From: Flabesymbios commensalis
Lineage: Eukaryota; Annelida; Polychaeta; Terebellida; Flabelligeridae
Reading direction: 5' to 3'
Length of the DNA: 64,000 nt
NCBI GenBank assembly: GCA_964017125.1
Contig: OZ024902.1
Location: forward strand, 102,751,307 to 102,815,306
How positions within the stretch are numbered: position 1 is the stretch's first letter; each line of letters begins with the position of its first letter. Position numbers and translations under genes: made by a program. Shown here one piece after another: positions 24,801 to 40,500 of the stretch. The notes under the pieces are model-generated. The model did not search any database. It had not been told where the DNA came from and saw only the letters and a list, made by a program, of their open reading frames with translations.

Positions 24801-27800
24801 ACAGGCGCGAAAATGTGTTTTCTGGAACTATGGCCTTAACGTCTCACCACACATAATACCCGTCCCATAGACTTACATGTATTATGACCCATACGCTCAG
24901 GCCTCCCAGCACTCCTAAAATGGGGAAATGTAAATAACCCTATATATCATTTTAACCATCCTGCTGTTCTCTTTCAAAATAAAAAATAAAAAAGGTATGT
25001 GAATCTGCTTGCTTTCCTGCTATTTTAGCCTTGAATAAGCTCTTGCCCCACTCTCCCCCGGGCGACCTAGAAAAAAATTGACCTTGTTTTTTATAAGAGC
25101 CTTGTTACAGCCAGCGCAAGGACTTCCTGTTAGATCTATCTTTTATCATTTCGATGGTTTTGCTACAACAAAACATCACAGAATCGATTTAAATTGGTAT
25201 CAAAATGATATTTCCGTAATAATCACCACAGGAGCTGCTGCAAAGAGCCACAATTTTTAAAAAGAGACTAACTTTCTTATTCTTAAACTTTATAATGATA
25301 TGCGCGAATGAATTTGTGTGGTGAGACCTTAAGGGAAATAAACATGTTTATGGAATATTATTTTGCAAGTGAGCTAGAAAATACATTCTATTCTGAAATC
25401 GAAAAAGAAAACCTTGTCCAATTCCGATGAGCAGAAGGCACACAAACGCAAAATGAAATTCCCCTGTTTATTACTAGATCTCGAGAAATGGCCCGTTTTT
25501 CGATATTACAACATAATTTTCCATTTTCATGAAGCATCTGTATGAGATTGTCTATTTTTTCAGAGACTCGTCTCGAAATTGGGCAATGAATGATTTTATT
25601 TCTTCAGAATAGTGATGTACGGACATTATACACACAAACAAAAGAGGTATAAATACCAAAGGACAAGAAAATCAATGCGGGGAAGCGGAAGAACCAAGTT
25701 GAACTTACAACTGTTTCAGTGCTATATGGACGAATGCTTGGTATATGGGCCATAATTGAACATTATCAAATTAGTTTCGTTAAATTCGCTAGAAAACATG
25801 TCTATATTATATTTTTTTGCTGAATTGGCTGCCTGGTGATAATAAATGAGCAAAATTATTGGTCTAGTAGCAATAAAACATCCCACAGGCGCGAAAATGT
25901 GTTTTCTGGAACTATGGCCTTAACGTCTCACCACACATAATACCCGTCCCATAGACTTACATGTATTATGACCCATACGCTCAGGCCTCCCAGCACTCCT
26001 AAAATGGGGAAATGTAAATAACCCTATATATCATTTTAACCATCCTGCTGTTCTCTTTCAAAATAAAAAATAAAAAAGGTATGTGAATCTGCTTGCTTTC
26101 CTGCTATTTTAGCCTTGAATAAGCTCTTGCCCCACTCTCCCCCGGGCGACCTAGAAAAAAATTGACCTTGTTTTTTATAAGAGCCTTGTTACAGCCAGCG
26201 CAAGGACTTCCTGTTAGATCTATCTTTTATCATTTCGATGCTTTTGCTACAACAAAACATCACAGAATCGATTTAAATTGGTATCAAAATGATATTTCCG
26301 TAATAATCACCACAGGAGCTGCTGCAAAGAGCCACAATTTTTAAAAAGAGTCTAACTTTCTTATTCTTAAACTTTATAATGATATGCGCGAATGAATTTG
26401 TGTGGTGAGACCTTAAGGGAAATAAACATGTTTATGGAATATTATTTTGCAAGTGAGCTAGAAAATACATTCTATTCTGAAATCGAAAAAGAAAACCTTG
26501 TCCAATTCCGATGAGCAGAAGGCACACAAACGCAAAATGAAATTCCCCTGTTTATTACTAGATCTCGAGAAATGGCCCGTTTTTCGATATTACAACATAA
26601 TTTTCCATTTTCATGAAGCATCTGTATGAGATTGTCTATTTTTTCAGAGACTCGTCTCGAAATTGGGCAATGAATGATTTTATTTCTTCAGAATAGTGAT
26701 GTACGGACATTATACACACAAACAAAAGAGGTATAAATACCAAAGGACAAGAAAATCAATGCGGGGAAGCGGAAGAACCAAGTTGAACTTACAACTGTTT
26801 CAGTGCTATATGGACGAATGCTTGGTATATGGGCCATAATTGAACATTATCAAATTAGTTTCGTTAAATTCGCTAGAAAACATGTCTATATTATATTTTT
26901 TTGCTGAATTGGCTGCCTGGTGATAATAAATGAGCAAAATTATTGGTCTAGTAGCAATAAAACATCCCACAGGCGCGAAAATGTGTTTTCTGGAACTATG
27001 GCCTTAACGTCTCACCACACATAATACCCGTCCCATAGACTTACATGTATTATGACCCATACGCTCAGGCCTCCCAGCACTCCTAAAATGGGGAAATGTA
27101 AATAACCCTATATATCATTTTAACCATCCTGCTGTTCTCTTTCAAAATAAAAAATAAAAAAGGTATGTGAATCTGCTTGCTTTCCTGCTATTTTAGCCTT
27201 GAATAAGCTCTTGCCCCACTCTCCCCCGGGCGACCTAGAAAAAAATTGACCTTGTTTTTTATAAGAGCCTTGTTACAGCCAGCGCAAGGACTTCCTGTTA
27301 GATCTATCTTTTATCATTTCGATGGTTTTGCTACAACAAAACATCACAGAATCGATTTAAATTGGTATCAAAATGATATTTCCGTAATAATCACCACAGG
27401 AGCTGCTGCAAAGAGCCACAATTTTTAAAAAGAGTCTAACTTTCTTATTCTTAAACTTTATAATGATATGCGCGAATGAATTTGTGTGGTGAGACCTTAA
27501 GGGAAATAAACATGTTTATGGAATATTATTTTGCAAGTGAGCTAGAAAATACATTCTATTCTGAAATCGAAAAAGAAAACCTTGTCCAATTCCGATGAGC
27601 AGAAGGCACACAAACGCAAAATGAAATTCCCCTGTTTATTACTAGATCTCGAGAAATGGCCCGTTCTTCGATATTACAACATAATTTTCCATTTTCATGA
27701 AGCATCTGTATGAGATTGTCTATTTTTTCAGAGACTCGTCTCGAAATTGGGCAATGAATGATTTTATTTCTTCAGAATAGTGATGTACGGACATTATACA

Positions 27801-30800
27801 CACAAACAAAAGAGGTATAAATACCAAAGGACAAGAAAATCAATGCGGGGAAGCGGAAGAACCAAGTTGAACTTACAACTGTTTCAGTGCTATATGGACG
27901 AATGCTTGGTATATGGGCCATAATTGAACATTATCAAATTAGTTTCGTTAAATTCGCTAGAAAACATGTCTATATTATATTTTTTTGCTGAATTGGCTGC
28001 CTGGTGATAATAAATGAGCAAAATTATTGGTCTAGTAGCAATAAAACATCCCACAGGCGCGAAAATGTGTTTTCTGGAACTATGGCCTTAACGTCTCACC
28101 ACACATAATACCCGTCCCATAGACTTACATGTATTATGACCCATACGCTCAGGCCTCCCAGCACTCCTAAAATGGGGAAATGTAAATAACCCTATATATC
28201 ATTTTAACCATCCTGCTGTTCTCTTTCAAAATAAAAAATAAAAAAGGTATGTGAATCTGCTTGCTTTCCTGCTATTTTAGCCTTGAATAAGCTCTTGCCC
28301 CACTCTCCCCCGGGCGACCTAGAAAAAAATTGACCTTGTTTTTTATAAGAGCCTTGTTACAGCCAGCGCAAGGACTTCCTGTTAGATCTATCTTTTATCA
28401 TTTCGATGGTTTTGCTACAACAAAACATCACAGAATCGATTTAAATTGGTATCAAAATGATATTTCCGTAATAATCACCACAGGAGCTGCTGCAAAGAGC
28501 CACAATTTTTAAAAAGAGTCTAACTTTCTTATTCTTAAACTTTATAATGATATGCGCGAATGAATTTGTGTGGTGAGACCTTAAGGGAAATAAACATGTT
28601 TATGGAATATTATTTTGCAAGTGAGCTAGAAAATACATTCTATTCTGAAATCGAAAAAGAAAACCTTGTCCAATTCCGATGAGCAGAAGGCACACAAACG
28701 CAAAATGAAATTCCCCTGTTTATTACTAGATCTCGAGAAATGGCCCGTTTTTCGATATTACAACATAATTTTCCATTTTCATGAAGCATCTGTATGAGAT
28801 TGTCTATTTTTTCAGAGACTCGTCTCGAAATTGGGCAATGAATGATTTTATTTCTTCAGAATAGTGATGTACGGACATTATACACACAAACAAAAGAGGT
28901 ATAAATACCAAAGGACAAGAAAATCAATGCGGGGAAGCGGAAGAACCAAGTTGAACTTACAACTGTTTCAGTGCTATATGGACGAATGCTTGGTATATGG
29001 GCCATAATTGAACATTATCAAATTAGTTTCGTTAAATTCGCTAGAAAACATGTCTATATTATATTTTTTTGCTGAATTGGCTGCCTGGTGATAATAAATG
29101 AGCAAAATTATTGGTCTAGTAGCAATAAAACATCCCACAGGCGCGAAAATGTGTTTTCTGGAACTATGGCCTTAACGTCTCACCACACATAATACCCGTC
29201 CCATAGACTTACATGTATTATGACCCATACGCTCAGGCCTCCCAGCACTCCTAAAATGGGGAAATGTAAATAACCCTATATATCATTTTAACCATCCTGC
29301 TGTTCTCTTTCAAAATAAAAAATAAAAAAGGTATGTGAATCTGCTTGCTTTCCTGCTATTTTAGCCTTGAATAAGCTCTTGCCCCACTCTCCCCCGGGCG
29401 ACCTAGAAAAAAATTGACCTTGTTTTTTATAAGAGCCTTGTTACAGCCAGCGCAAGGACTTCCTGTTAGATCTATCTTTTATCATTTCGATGGTTTTGCT
29501 ACAACAAAACATCACAGAATCGATTTAAATTGGTATCAAAATGATATTTCCGTAATAATCACCACAGGAGCTGCTGCAAAGAGCCACAATTTTTAAAAAG
29601 AGTCTAACTTTCTTATTCTTAAACTTTATAATGATATGCGCGAATGAATTTGTGTGGTGAGACCTTAAGGGAAATAAACATGTTTATGGAATATTATTTT
29701 GCAAGTGAGCTAGAAAATACATTCTATTCTGAAATCGAAAAAGAAAACCTTGTCCAATTCCGATGAGCAGAAGGCACACAAACGCAAAATGAAATTCCCC
29801 TGTTTATTACTAGATCTCGAGAAATGGCCCGTTTTTCGATATTACAACATAATTTTCCATTTTCATGAAGCATCTGTATGAGATTGTCTATTTTTTCAAA
29901 GACTCGTCTCGAAATTGGGCAATGAATGATTTTATTTCTTCAGAATAGTGATGTACGGACATTATACACACAAACAAAAGAGGTATAAATACCAAAGGAC
30001 AAGAAAATCAATGCGGGGAAGCGGAAGAACCAAGTTGAACTTACAACTGTTTCAGTGCTATATGGACGAATGCTTGGTATATGGGCCATAATTGAACATT
30101 ATCAAATTAGTTTCGTTAAATTCGCTAGAAAACATGTCTATATTATATTTTTTTGCTGAATTGGCTGCCTGGTGATAATAAATGAGCAAAATTATTGGTC
30201 TAGTAGCAATAAAACATCCCACAGGCGCGAAAATGTGTTTTCTGGGACTATGGCCTTAACGTCTCACCACACATAATACCCGTCCCATAGACTTACATGT
30301 ATTATGACCCATACGCTCAGGCCTCCCAGCACTCCTAAAATGGGGAAATGTAAATAACCCTATATATCATTTTAACCATCCTGCTGTTCTCTTTCAAAAT
30401 AAAAAATAAAAAAGGTATGTGAATCTGCTTGCTTTCCTGCTATTTTAGCCTAGAATAAGCTCTTGCCCCACTCTCCCCCGGGCGACCTAGAAAAAAATTG
30501 ACCTTGTTTTTTATAAGAGCCTTGTTACAGCCAGCGCAAGGACTTCCTGTTAGATCTATCTTTTATCATTTCGATGGTTTTGCTACAACAAAACATCACA
30601 GAATCGATTTAAATTGGTATCAAAATGATATTTCCGTAATAATCACCACAGGAGCTGCTGCAAAGAGCCACAATTTTTAAAAAGAGTCTAACTTTCTTAT
30701 TCTTAAACTTTATAATGATATGCGCGAATGAATTTGTGTGGTGAGACCTTAAGGGAAATAAACATGTTTATGGAATATTATTTTGCAAGTGAGCTAGAAA

Positions 30801-33800
30801 ATACATTCTATTCTGAAATCGAAAAAGAAAACCTTGTCCAATTCCGATGAGCAGAAGGCACACAAACGCAAAATGAAATTCCCCTGTTTATTACTAGATC
30901 TCGAGAAATGGCCCGTTTTTCGATATTACAACATAATTTTCCATTTTCATGAAGCATCTGTATGAGATTGTCTATTTTTTCAGAGACTCGTCTCGAAATT
31001 GGGCAATGAATGATTTTATTTCTTCAGAATAGTGATGTACGGACATTATACACACAAACAAAAGAGGTATAAATACCAAAGGACAAGAAAATCAATGCGG
31101 GGAAGCGGAAGAACCAAGTTGAACTTACAGCTGTTTCAGTGTTATATGGACGAATGCTTGGTATATGGGCCATAATTGAACATTATCAAATTAGTTTCGT
31201 TAAATTCGCTAGAAAACATGTCTATATTATATTTTTTTGCTGAATTGGCTGCCTGGTGATAATAAATGAGCAAAATTATTGGTCTAGTAGCAATAAAACA
31301 TCCCACAGGCGCGAAAATGTGTTTTCTGGAACTATGGCCTTAACGTCTCACCACACATAATACCCGTCCCATAGACTTACATGTATTATGACCCATACGC
31401 TCAGGCCTCCCAGCACTCCTAAAATGGGGAAATGTAAATAACCCTATATATCATTTTAACCATCCTGCTGTTCTCTTTCAAAATACAAAATAAAAAAGGT
31501 ATGTGAATCTGCTTGCTTTCCTGCTATTTTAGCCTTGAATAAGCTCTTGCCCCACTCTCCCCCGGGCGACCTAGAAAAAAATTGACCTTGTTTTTTATAA
31601 GAGCCTTGTTACAGCCAGCGCAAGGACTTCCTGTTAGATCTATCTTTTATCATTTCGATGGTTTTGCTACAACAAAACATCACAGAATCGATTTAAATTG
31701 GTATCAAAATGATATTTCCGTAATAATCACCACAGGAGCTGCTGCAAAGAGCCACAATTTTTAAAAAGAGTCTAACTTTCTTATTCTTAAACTTTATAAT
31801 GATATGCGCGAATGAATTTGTGTGGTGAGACCTTAAGGGAAATAAACATGTTTATGGAATATTATTTTGCAAGTGAGCTAGAAAATACATTCTATTCTGA
31901 AATCGAAAAAGAAAACCTTGTCCAATTCCGATGAGCAGAAGGCACACAAACGCAAAATGAAATTCCCCTGTTTATTACTAGATCTCGAGAAATGGCCCGT
32001 TTTTCGATATTACAACATAATTTTCCATTTTCATGAAGCATCTGTATGAGATTGTCTATTTTTTCAGAGACTCGTCTCGAAATTGGGCAATGAATGATTT
32101 TATTTCTTCAGAATAGTGATGTACGGACATTATACACACAAACAAAAGAGGTATAAATACCAAAGGACAAGAAAATCAATGCGGGGAAGCGGAAGAACCA
32201 AGTTGAACTTACAACTGTTTCAGTGCTATATGGACGAATGCTTGGTATATGGGCCATAATTGAACATTATCAAATTAGTTTCGTTAAATTCGCTAGAAAA
32301 CATGTCTATATTATATTTTTTTGCTGAATTGGCTGCCTGGTGATAATAAATGAGCAAAATTATTGGTCTAGTAGCAATAAAACATCCCACAGGCGCGAAA
32401 ATGTGTTTTCTGGAACTATGGCCTTAACGTCTCACCACACATAATACCCGTCCCATAGACTTACATGTATTATGACCCATACGCTCAGGCCTCCCAGCAC
32501 TCCTAAAATGGGGAAATGTAAATAACCCTATATATCATTTTAACCATCCTGCTGTTCTCTTTCAAAATAAAAAATAAAAAAGGTATGTGAATCTGCTTGC
32601 TTTCCTGCTATTTTAGCCTAGAATAAGCTCTTGCCCCACTCTCCCCCGGGCGACCTAGAAAAAAATTGACCTTGTTTTTTATAAGAGCCTTGTTACAGCC
32701 AGCGCAAGGACTTCCTGTTAGATCTATCTTTTATCATTTCGATGCTTTTGCTACAACAAAACATCACAGAATCGATTTAAATTGGTATCAAAATGATATT
32801 TCCGTAATAATCACCACAGGAGCTGCTGCAAAGAGCCACAATTTTTAAAAAGAGTCTAACTTTCTTATTCTTAAACTTTATAATGATATGCGCGAATGAA
32901 TTTGTGTGGTGAGACCTTAAGGGAAATAAACATGTTTATGGAATATTATTTTGCAAGTGAGCTAGAAAATACATTCTATTCTGAAATCGAAAAAGAAAAC
33001 CTTGTCCAATTCCGATGAGCAGAAGGCACACAAACGCAAAATGAAATTCCCCTGTTTATTACTAGATCTCGAGAAATGGCCCGTTTTTCGATATTACAAC
33101 ATAATTTTCCATTTTCATGAAGCATCTGTATGAGATTGTCTATTTTTTCAGAGACTCGTCTCGAAATTGGGCAATGAATGATTTTATTTCTTCAGAATAG
33201 TGATGTACGGACATTATACACACAAACAAAAGAGGTATAAATACCAAAGGACAAGAAAATCAATGCGGGGAAGCGGAAGAACCAAGTTGAACTTACAACT
33301 GTTTCAGTGCTATATGGACGAATGCTTGGTATATGGGCCATAATTGAACATTATCAAATTAGTTTCGTTAAATTCGCTAGAAAACATGTCTATATTATAT
33401 TTTTTTGCTGAATTGGCTGCCTGGTGATAATAAATGAGCAAAATTATTGGTCTAGTAGCAATAAAACATCCCACAGGCGCGAAAATGTGTTTTCTGGAAC
33501 TATGGCCTTAACGTCTCACCACACATAATACCCGTCCCATAGACTTACATGTATTATGACCCATACGCTCAGGCCTCCCAGCACTCCTAAAATGGGGAAA
33601 TGTAAATAACCCTATATATCATTTTAACCATCCTGCTGTTCTCTTTCAAAATAAAAAATAAAAAAGGTATGTGAATCTGCTTGCTTTCCTGCTATTTTAG
33701 CCTAGAATAAGCTCTTGCCCCACTCTCCCCCGGGCGACCTAGAAAAAAATTGACCTTGTTTTTTATAAGAGCCTTGTTACAGCCAGCGCAAGGACTTCCT

Positions 33801-36800
33801 GTTAGATCTATCTTTTATCATTTCGATGCTTTTGCTACAACAAAACATCACAGAATCGATTTAAATTGGTATCAAAATGATATTTCCGTAATAATCACCA
33901 CAGGAGCTGCTGCAAAGAGCCACAATTTTTAAAAAGAGTCTAACTTTCTTATTCTTAAACTTTATAATGATATGCGCGAATGAATTTGTGTGGTGAGACC
34001 TTAAGGGAAATAAACATGTTTATGGAATATTATTTTGCAAGTGAGCTAGAAAATACATTCTATTCTGAAATCGAAAAAGAAAACCTTGTCCAATTCCGAT
34101 GAGCAGAAGGCACACAAACGCAAAATGAAATTCCCCTGTTTATTACTAGATCTCGAGAAATGGCCCGTTTTTCGATATTACAACATAATTTTCCATTTTC
34201 ATGAAGCATCTGTATGAGATTGTCTATTTTTTCAGAGACTCGTCTCGAAATTGGGCAATGAATGATTTTATTTCTTCAGAATAGTGATGTACGGACATTA
34301 TACACACAAACAAAAGAGGTATAAATACCAAAGGACAAGAAAATCAATGCGGGGAAGCGGAAGAACCAAGTTGAACTTACAACTGTTTCAGTGCTATATG
34401 GACGAATGCTTGGTATATGGGCCATAATTGAACATTATCAAATTAGTTTCGTTAAATTCGCTAGAAAACATGTCTATATTATATTTTTTTGCTGAATTGG
34501 CTGCCTGGTGATAATAAATGAGCAAAATTTTTGGTCTAGTAGCAATAAAACATCCCACAGGCGCGAAAATGTGTTTTCTGGAACTATGGCCTTAACGTCT
34601 CACCACACATAATACCCGTCCCATAGACTTACATGTATTATGACCCATACGCTCAGGCCTCCCAGCACTCCTAAAATGGGGAAATGTAAATAACCCTATA
34701 TATCATTTTAACCATCCTGCTGTTCTCTTTCAAAATAAAAAATAAAAAAGGTATGTGAATCTGCTTGCTTTCCTGCTATTTTAGCCTTGAATAAGCTCTT
34801 GCCCCACTCTCCCCCGGGCGACCTAGAAAAAAATTGACCTTGTTTTTTATAAGAGCCTTGTTACAGCCAGCGCAAGGACTTCCTGTTAGATCTATCTTTT
34901 ATCATTTCGATGGTTTTGCTACAACAAAACATCACAGAATCGATTTAAATTGGTATCAAAATGATATTTCCGTAATAATCACCACAGGAGCTGCTGCAAA
35001 GAGCCACAATTTTTAAAAAGAGTCTAACTTTCTTATTCTTAAACTTTATAATGATATGCGCGAATGAATTTGTGTGGTGAGACCTTAAGGGAAATAAACA
35101 TGTTTATGGAATATTATTTTGCAAGTGAGCTAGAAAATACATTCTATTCTGAAATCGAAAAAGAAAACCTTGTCCAATTCCGATGAGCAGAAGGCACACA
35201 AACGCAAAATGAAATTCCCCTGTTTATTACTAGATCTCGAGAAATGGCCCGTTTTTCGATATTACAACATAATTTTCCATTTTCATGAAGCATCTGTATG
35301 AGATTGTCTATTTTTTCAGAGACTCGTCTCGAAATTGGGCAATGAATGATTTTATTTCTTCAGAATAGTGATGTACGGACATTATACACACAAACAAAAG
35401 AGGTATAAATACCAAAGGACAAGAAAATCAATGCGGGGAAGCGGAAGAACCAAGTTGAACTTACAACTGTTTCAGTGCTATATGGACGAATGCTTGGTAT
35501 ATGGGCCATAATTGAACATTATCAAATTAGTTTCGTTAAATTCGCTAGAAAACATGTCTATATTATATTTTTTTGCTGAATTGGCTGCCTGGTGATAATA
35601 AATGAGCAAAATTATTGGTCTAGTAGCAATAAAACATCCCACAGGCGCGAAAATGTGTTTTCTGGAACTATGGCCTTAACGTCTCACCACACATAATACC
35701 CGTCCCATAGACTTACATGTATTATGACCCATACGCTCAGGCCTCCCAGCACTCCTAAAATGGGGAAATGTAAATAACCCTATATATCATTTTAACCATC
35801 CTGCTGTTCTCTTTCAAAATAAAAAATAAAAAAGGTATGTGAATCTGCTTGCTTTCCTGCTATTTTAGCCTAGAATAAGCTCTTGCCCCACTCTCCCCCG
35901 GGCGACCTAGAAAAAAATTGACCTTGTTTTTTATAAGAGCCTTGTTACAGCCAGCGCAAGGACTTCCTGTTAGATCTATCTTTTATCATTTCGATGGTTT
36001 TGCTACAACAAAACATCACAGAATCGATTTAAATTGGTATCAAAATGATATTTCCGTAATAATCACCACAGGAGCTGCTGCAAAGAGCCACAATTTTTAA
36101 AAAGAGTCTAACTTTCTTATTCTTAAACTTTATAATGATATGCGCGAATGAATTTGTGTGGTGAGACCTTAAGGGAAATAAACATGTTTATGGAATATTA
36201 TTTTGCAAGTGAGCTAGAAAATACATTCTATTCTGAAATCGAAAAAGAAAACCTTGTCCAATTCCGATGAGCAGAAGGCACACAAACGCAAAATGAAATT
36301 CCCCTGTTTATTACTAGATCTCGAGAAATGGCCCGTTTTTCGATATTACAACATAATTTTCCATTTTCATGAAGCATCTGTATGAGATTGTCTATTTTTT
36401 CAGAGACTCGTCTCGAAATTGGGCAATGAATGATTTTATTTCTTCAGAATAGTGATGTACGGACATTATACACACAAACAAAAGAGGTATAAATACCAAA
36501 GGACAAGAAAATCAATGCGGGGAAGCGGAAGAACCAAGTTGAACTTACAACTGTTTCAGTGCTATATGGACGAATGCTTGGTATATGGGCCATAATTGAA
36601 CATTATCAAATTAGTTTCGTTAAATTCGCTAGAAAACATGTCTATATTATATTTTTTTGCTGAATTGGCTGCCTGGTGATAATAAATGAGCAAAATTATT
36701 GGTCTAGTAGCAATAAAACATCCCACAGGCGCGAAAATGTGTTTTCTGGAACTATGGCCTTAACGTCTCACCACACATAATACCCGTCCCATAGACTTAC

Positions 36801-37548
36801 ATGTATTATGACCCATACGCTCAGGCCTCCCAGCACTCCTAAAATGGGGAAATGTAAATAACCCTATATATCATTTTAACCATCCTGCTGTTCTCTTTCA
36901 AAATAAAAAATAAAAAAGGTATGTGAATCTGCTTGCTTTCCTGCTATTTTAGCCTTGAATAAGCTCTTGCCCCACTCTCCCCCGGGCGACCTAGAAAAAA
37001 ATTGACCTTGTTTTTTATAAGAGCCTTGTTACAGCCAGCGCAAGGACTTCCTGTTAGATCTATCTTTTATCATTTCGATGGTTTTGCTACAACAAAACAT
37101 CACAGAATCGATTTAAATTGGTATCAAAATGATATTTCCGTAATAATCACCACAGGAGCTGCTGCAAAGAGCCACAATTTTTAAAAAGAGTCTAACTTTC
37201 TTATTCTTAAACTTTATAATGATATGCGCGAATGAATTTGTGTGGTGAGACCTTAAGGGAAATAAACATGTTTATGGAATATTATTTTGCAAGTGAGCTA
37301 GAAAATACATTCTATTCTGAAATCGAAAAAGAAAACCTTGTCCAATTCCGATGAGCAGAAGGCACACAAACGCAAAATGAAATTCCCCTGTTTATTACTA
37401 GATCTCGAGAAATGGCCCGTTTTTCGATATTACAACATAATTTTTCATTTTCATGAAGCATCTGTATGAGATTGTCTATTTTTTCAGAGACTCGTCTCGA
37501 AATTGGGCAATGAATGATTTTATTTCTTCAGAATAGTGATGTACGGAC
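15867..37548 (+). repeat. Array block D: twenty long monomers
   Basis: Units start at 15867, 16951, 18037, then every 1084 bp to 36465. G at the G/C site dominates; C occurs only in units from 25625, 32129 and 33213. The A variant at the T/A site first appears in the unit from 29961 and recurs in those from 32129, 33213 and 35381. An A to C change in the A-rich tract of the MITE is shared by units from 18037, 21289, 22373 and 31045. Private changes include G to T at 17720, a GG insertion at 17855-17856, C to T at 21875 and T to A at 25267. Confidence 0.93.
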
Positions 37549-40500
37549 ATTATACACACAAACAAAAGAGGTATAAATACCAAAGGACAAGAAAATCAAT
37601 GCGGGGAAGCGGAAGAACCAAGTTGAACTTACAACTGTTTCAGTGCTATATGGACGAATGCTTGGTATATGGGCCATAATTGAACATTATCAAATTAGTT
37701 TCGTTAAATTCGCTAGAAAACATGTCTATATTATATTTTTTTGCTGAATTGGCTGCCTGGTGATAATAAATGAGCAAAATTATTGGTCTAGTAGCAATAA
37801 AACATCCCACAGGCGCGAAAATGTGTTTTCTGGAACTATGGCCTTAAGGGAAATAAACATGTTTATGGAATATTATTTTGCAAGTGAGCTAGAAAATACA
37901 TTCTATTCTGAAATCGAAAAAGAAAACCTTGTCCAATTCCGATGAGCAGAAGGCACACAAACGCAAAATGAAATTCCCCTGTTTATTACTAGATCTCGAG
38001 AAATGGCCCGTTTTTCGATATTACAACATAATTTTCCATTTTCATGAAGCATCTGTATGAGATTGTCTATTTTTTCAGAGACTCGTCTCGAAATTGGGCA
38101 ATGAATGATTTTATTTCTTCAGAATAGTGATGTACGGACATTATACACACAAACAAAAGAGGTATAAATACCAAAGGACAAGAAAATCAATGCGGGGAAG
38201 CGGAAGAACCAAGTTGAACTTACAACTGTTTCAGTGCTATATGGACGAATGCTTGGTATATGGGCCATAATTGAACATTATCAAATTAGTTTCGTTAAAT
38301 TCGCTAGAAAACATGTCTATATTATAATTTTTTGCTGAATTGGCTGCCTGGTGATAATAAATGAGCAAAATTATTGGTCTAGTAGCAATAAAACATCCCA
38401 CAGGCGCGAAAATGTGTTTTCTGGAACTATGGCCTTAACGTCTCACCACACATAATACCCGTCCCATAGACTTACATGTATTATGACCCATACGCTCAGG
38501 CCTCCCAGCACTCCTAAAATGGGGAAATGTAAATAACCCTATATATCATTTTAACCATCCTGCTGTTCTCTTTCAAAATAAAAAATAAAAAAGGTATGTG
38601 AATCTGCTTGCTTTCCTGCTATTTTAGCCTAGAATAAGCTCTTGCCCCACTCTCCCCCGGGCGACCTAGAAAAAAATTGACCTTGTTTTTTATAAGAGCC
38701 TTGTTACAGCCAGCGCAAGGACTTCCTGTTAGATCTATCTTTTATCATTTCGATGCTTTTGCTACAACAAAACATCACAGAATCGATTTAAATTGGTATC
38801 AAAATGATATTTCCGTAATAATCACCACAGGAGCTGCTGCAAAGAGCCACAATTTTTAAAAAGAGTCTAACTTTCTTATTCTTAAACTTTATAATGATAT
38901 GCGCGAATGAATTTGTGTGGTGAGACCTTAAGGGAAATAAACATGTTTATGGAATATTATTTTGCAAGTGAGCTAGAAAATACATTCTATTCTGAAATCG
39001 AAAAAGAAAACCTTGTCCAATTCCGATGAGCAGAAGGCACACAAACGCAAAATGAAATTCCCCTGTTTATTACTAGATCTCGAGAAATGGCCCGTTTTTC
39101 GATATTACAACATAATTTTCCATTTTCATGAAGCATCTGTATGAGATTGTCTATTTTTTCAGAGACTCGTCTCGAAATTGGGCAATGAATGATTTTATTT
39201 CTTCAGAATAGTGATGTACGGACATTATACACACAAACAAAAGAGGTATAAATACCAAAGGACAAGAAAATCAATGCGGGGAAGCGGAAGAACCAAGTTG
39301 AACTTACAACTGTTTCAGTGCTATATGGACGAATGCTTGGTATATGGGCCATAATTGAACATTATCAAATTAGTTTCGTTAAATTCGCTAGAAAACATGT
39401 CTATATTATATTTTTTTGCTGAATTGGCTGCCTGGTGATAATAAATGAGCAAAATTATTGGTCTAGTAGCAATAAAACATCTCACAGGCGCGAAAATGTG
39501 TTTTCTGGAACTATGGCCTTAACGTCTCACCACACATAATACCCGTCCCATAGACTTACATGTATTATGACCCATACGCTCAGGCCTCCCAGCACTCCTA
39601 AAATGGGGAAATGTAAATAACCCTATATATCATTTTAACCATCCTGCTGTTCTCTTTTAAAATAAAAAAATAAAAAGGTATGTGAATCTGCTTGCATTCC
39701 TGCTATTTTAGCCTAGAATAAGCTCTTGCCCCACTCTCCCCCGGGCGACCTAGAAAAAAATTGACCTTGTTTTTTATAAGAGCCTTGTTACAGCCAGCGC
39801 AAGGACTTCCTGTTAGATCTATCTTTTATCATTTCGATGCTTTTGCTACAACAAAACATCACAGAATCGATTTAAATTGGTATCAAAATGATATTTCCGT
39901 AATAATCACCACAGGAGCTGCTGCAAAGAGCCACAATTTTTAAAAAGAGTCTAACTTTCTTATTCTTAAACTTTATAATGATATGCGCGAATGAATTTGT
40001 GTGGTGAGACCTTAAGGGAAATAAACATGTTTATGGAATATTATTTTGCAAGTGAGCTAGAAAATACATTCTATTCTGAAATCGAAAAAGAAAACCTTGT
40101 CCAATTCCGATGAGCAGAAGGCACACAAACGCAAAATGAAATTCCCCTGTTTATTACTAGATCTCGAGAAATGGCCCGTTTTTCGATATTACAACATAAT
40201 TTTCCATTTTCATGAAGCATCTGTATGAGATTGTCTATTTTTTCAGAGACTCGTCTCGAAATTGGGCAATGAATGATTTTATTTCTTCAGAATAGTGATG
40301 TACGGACATTATACACACAAACAAAAGAGGTATAAATACCAAAGGACAAGAAAATCAATGCGGGGAAGCGGAAGAACCAAGTTGAACTTACAACTGTTTC
40401 AGTGCTATATGGACGAATGCTTGGTATATGGGCCATAATTGAACATTATCAAATTAGTTTTGTTAAATTCGCTAGAAAACATGTCTATATTATATTTTTT

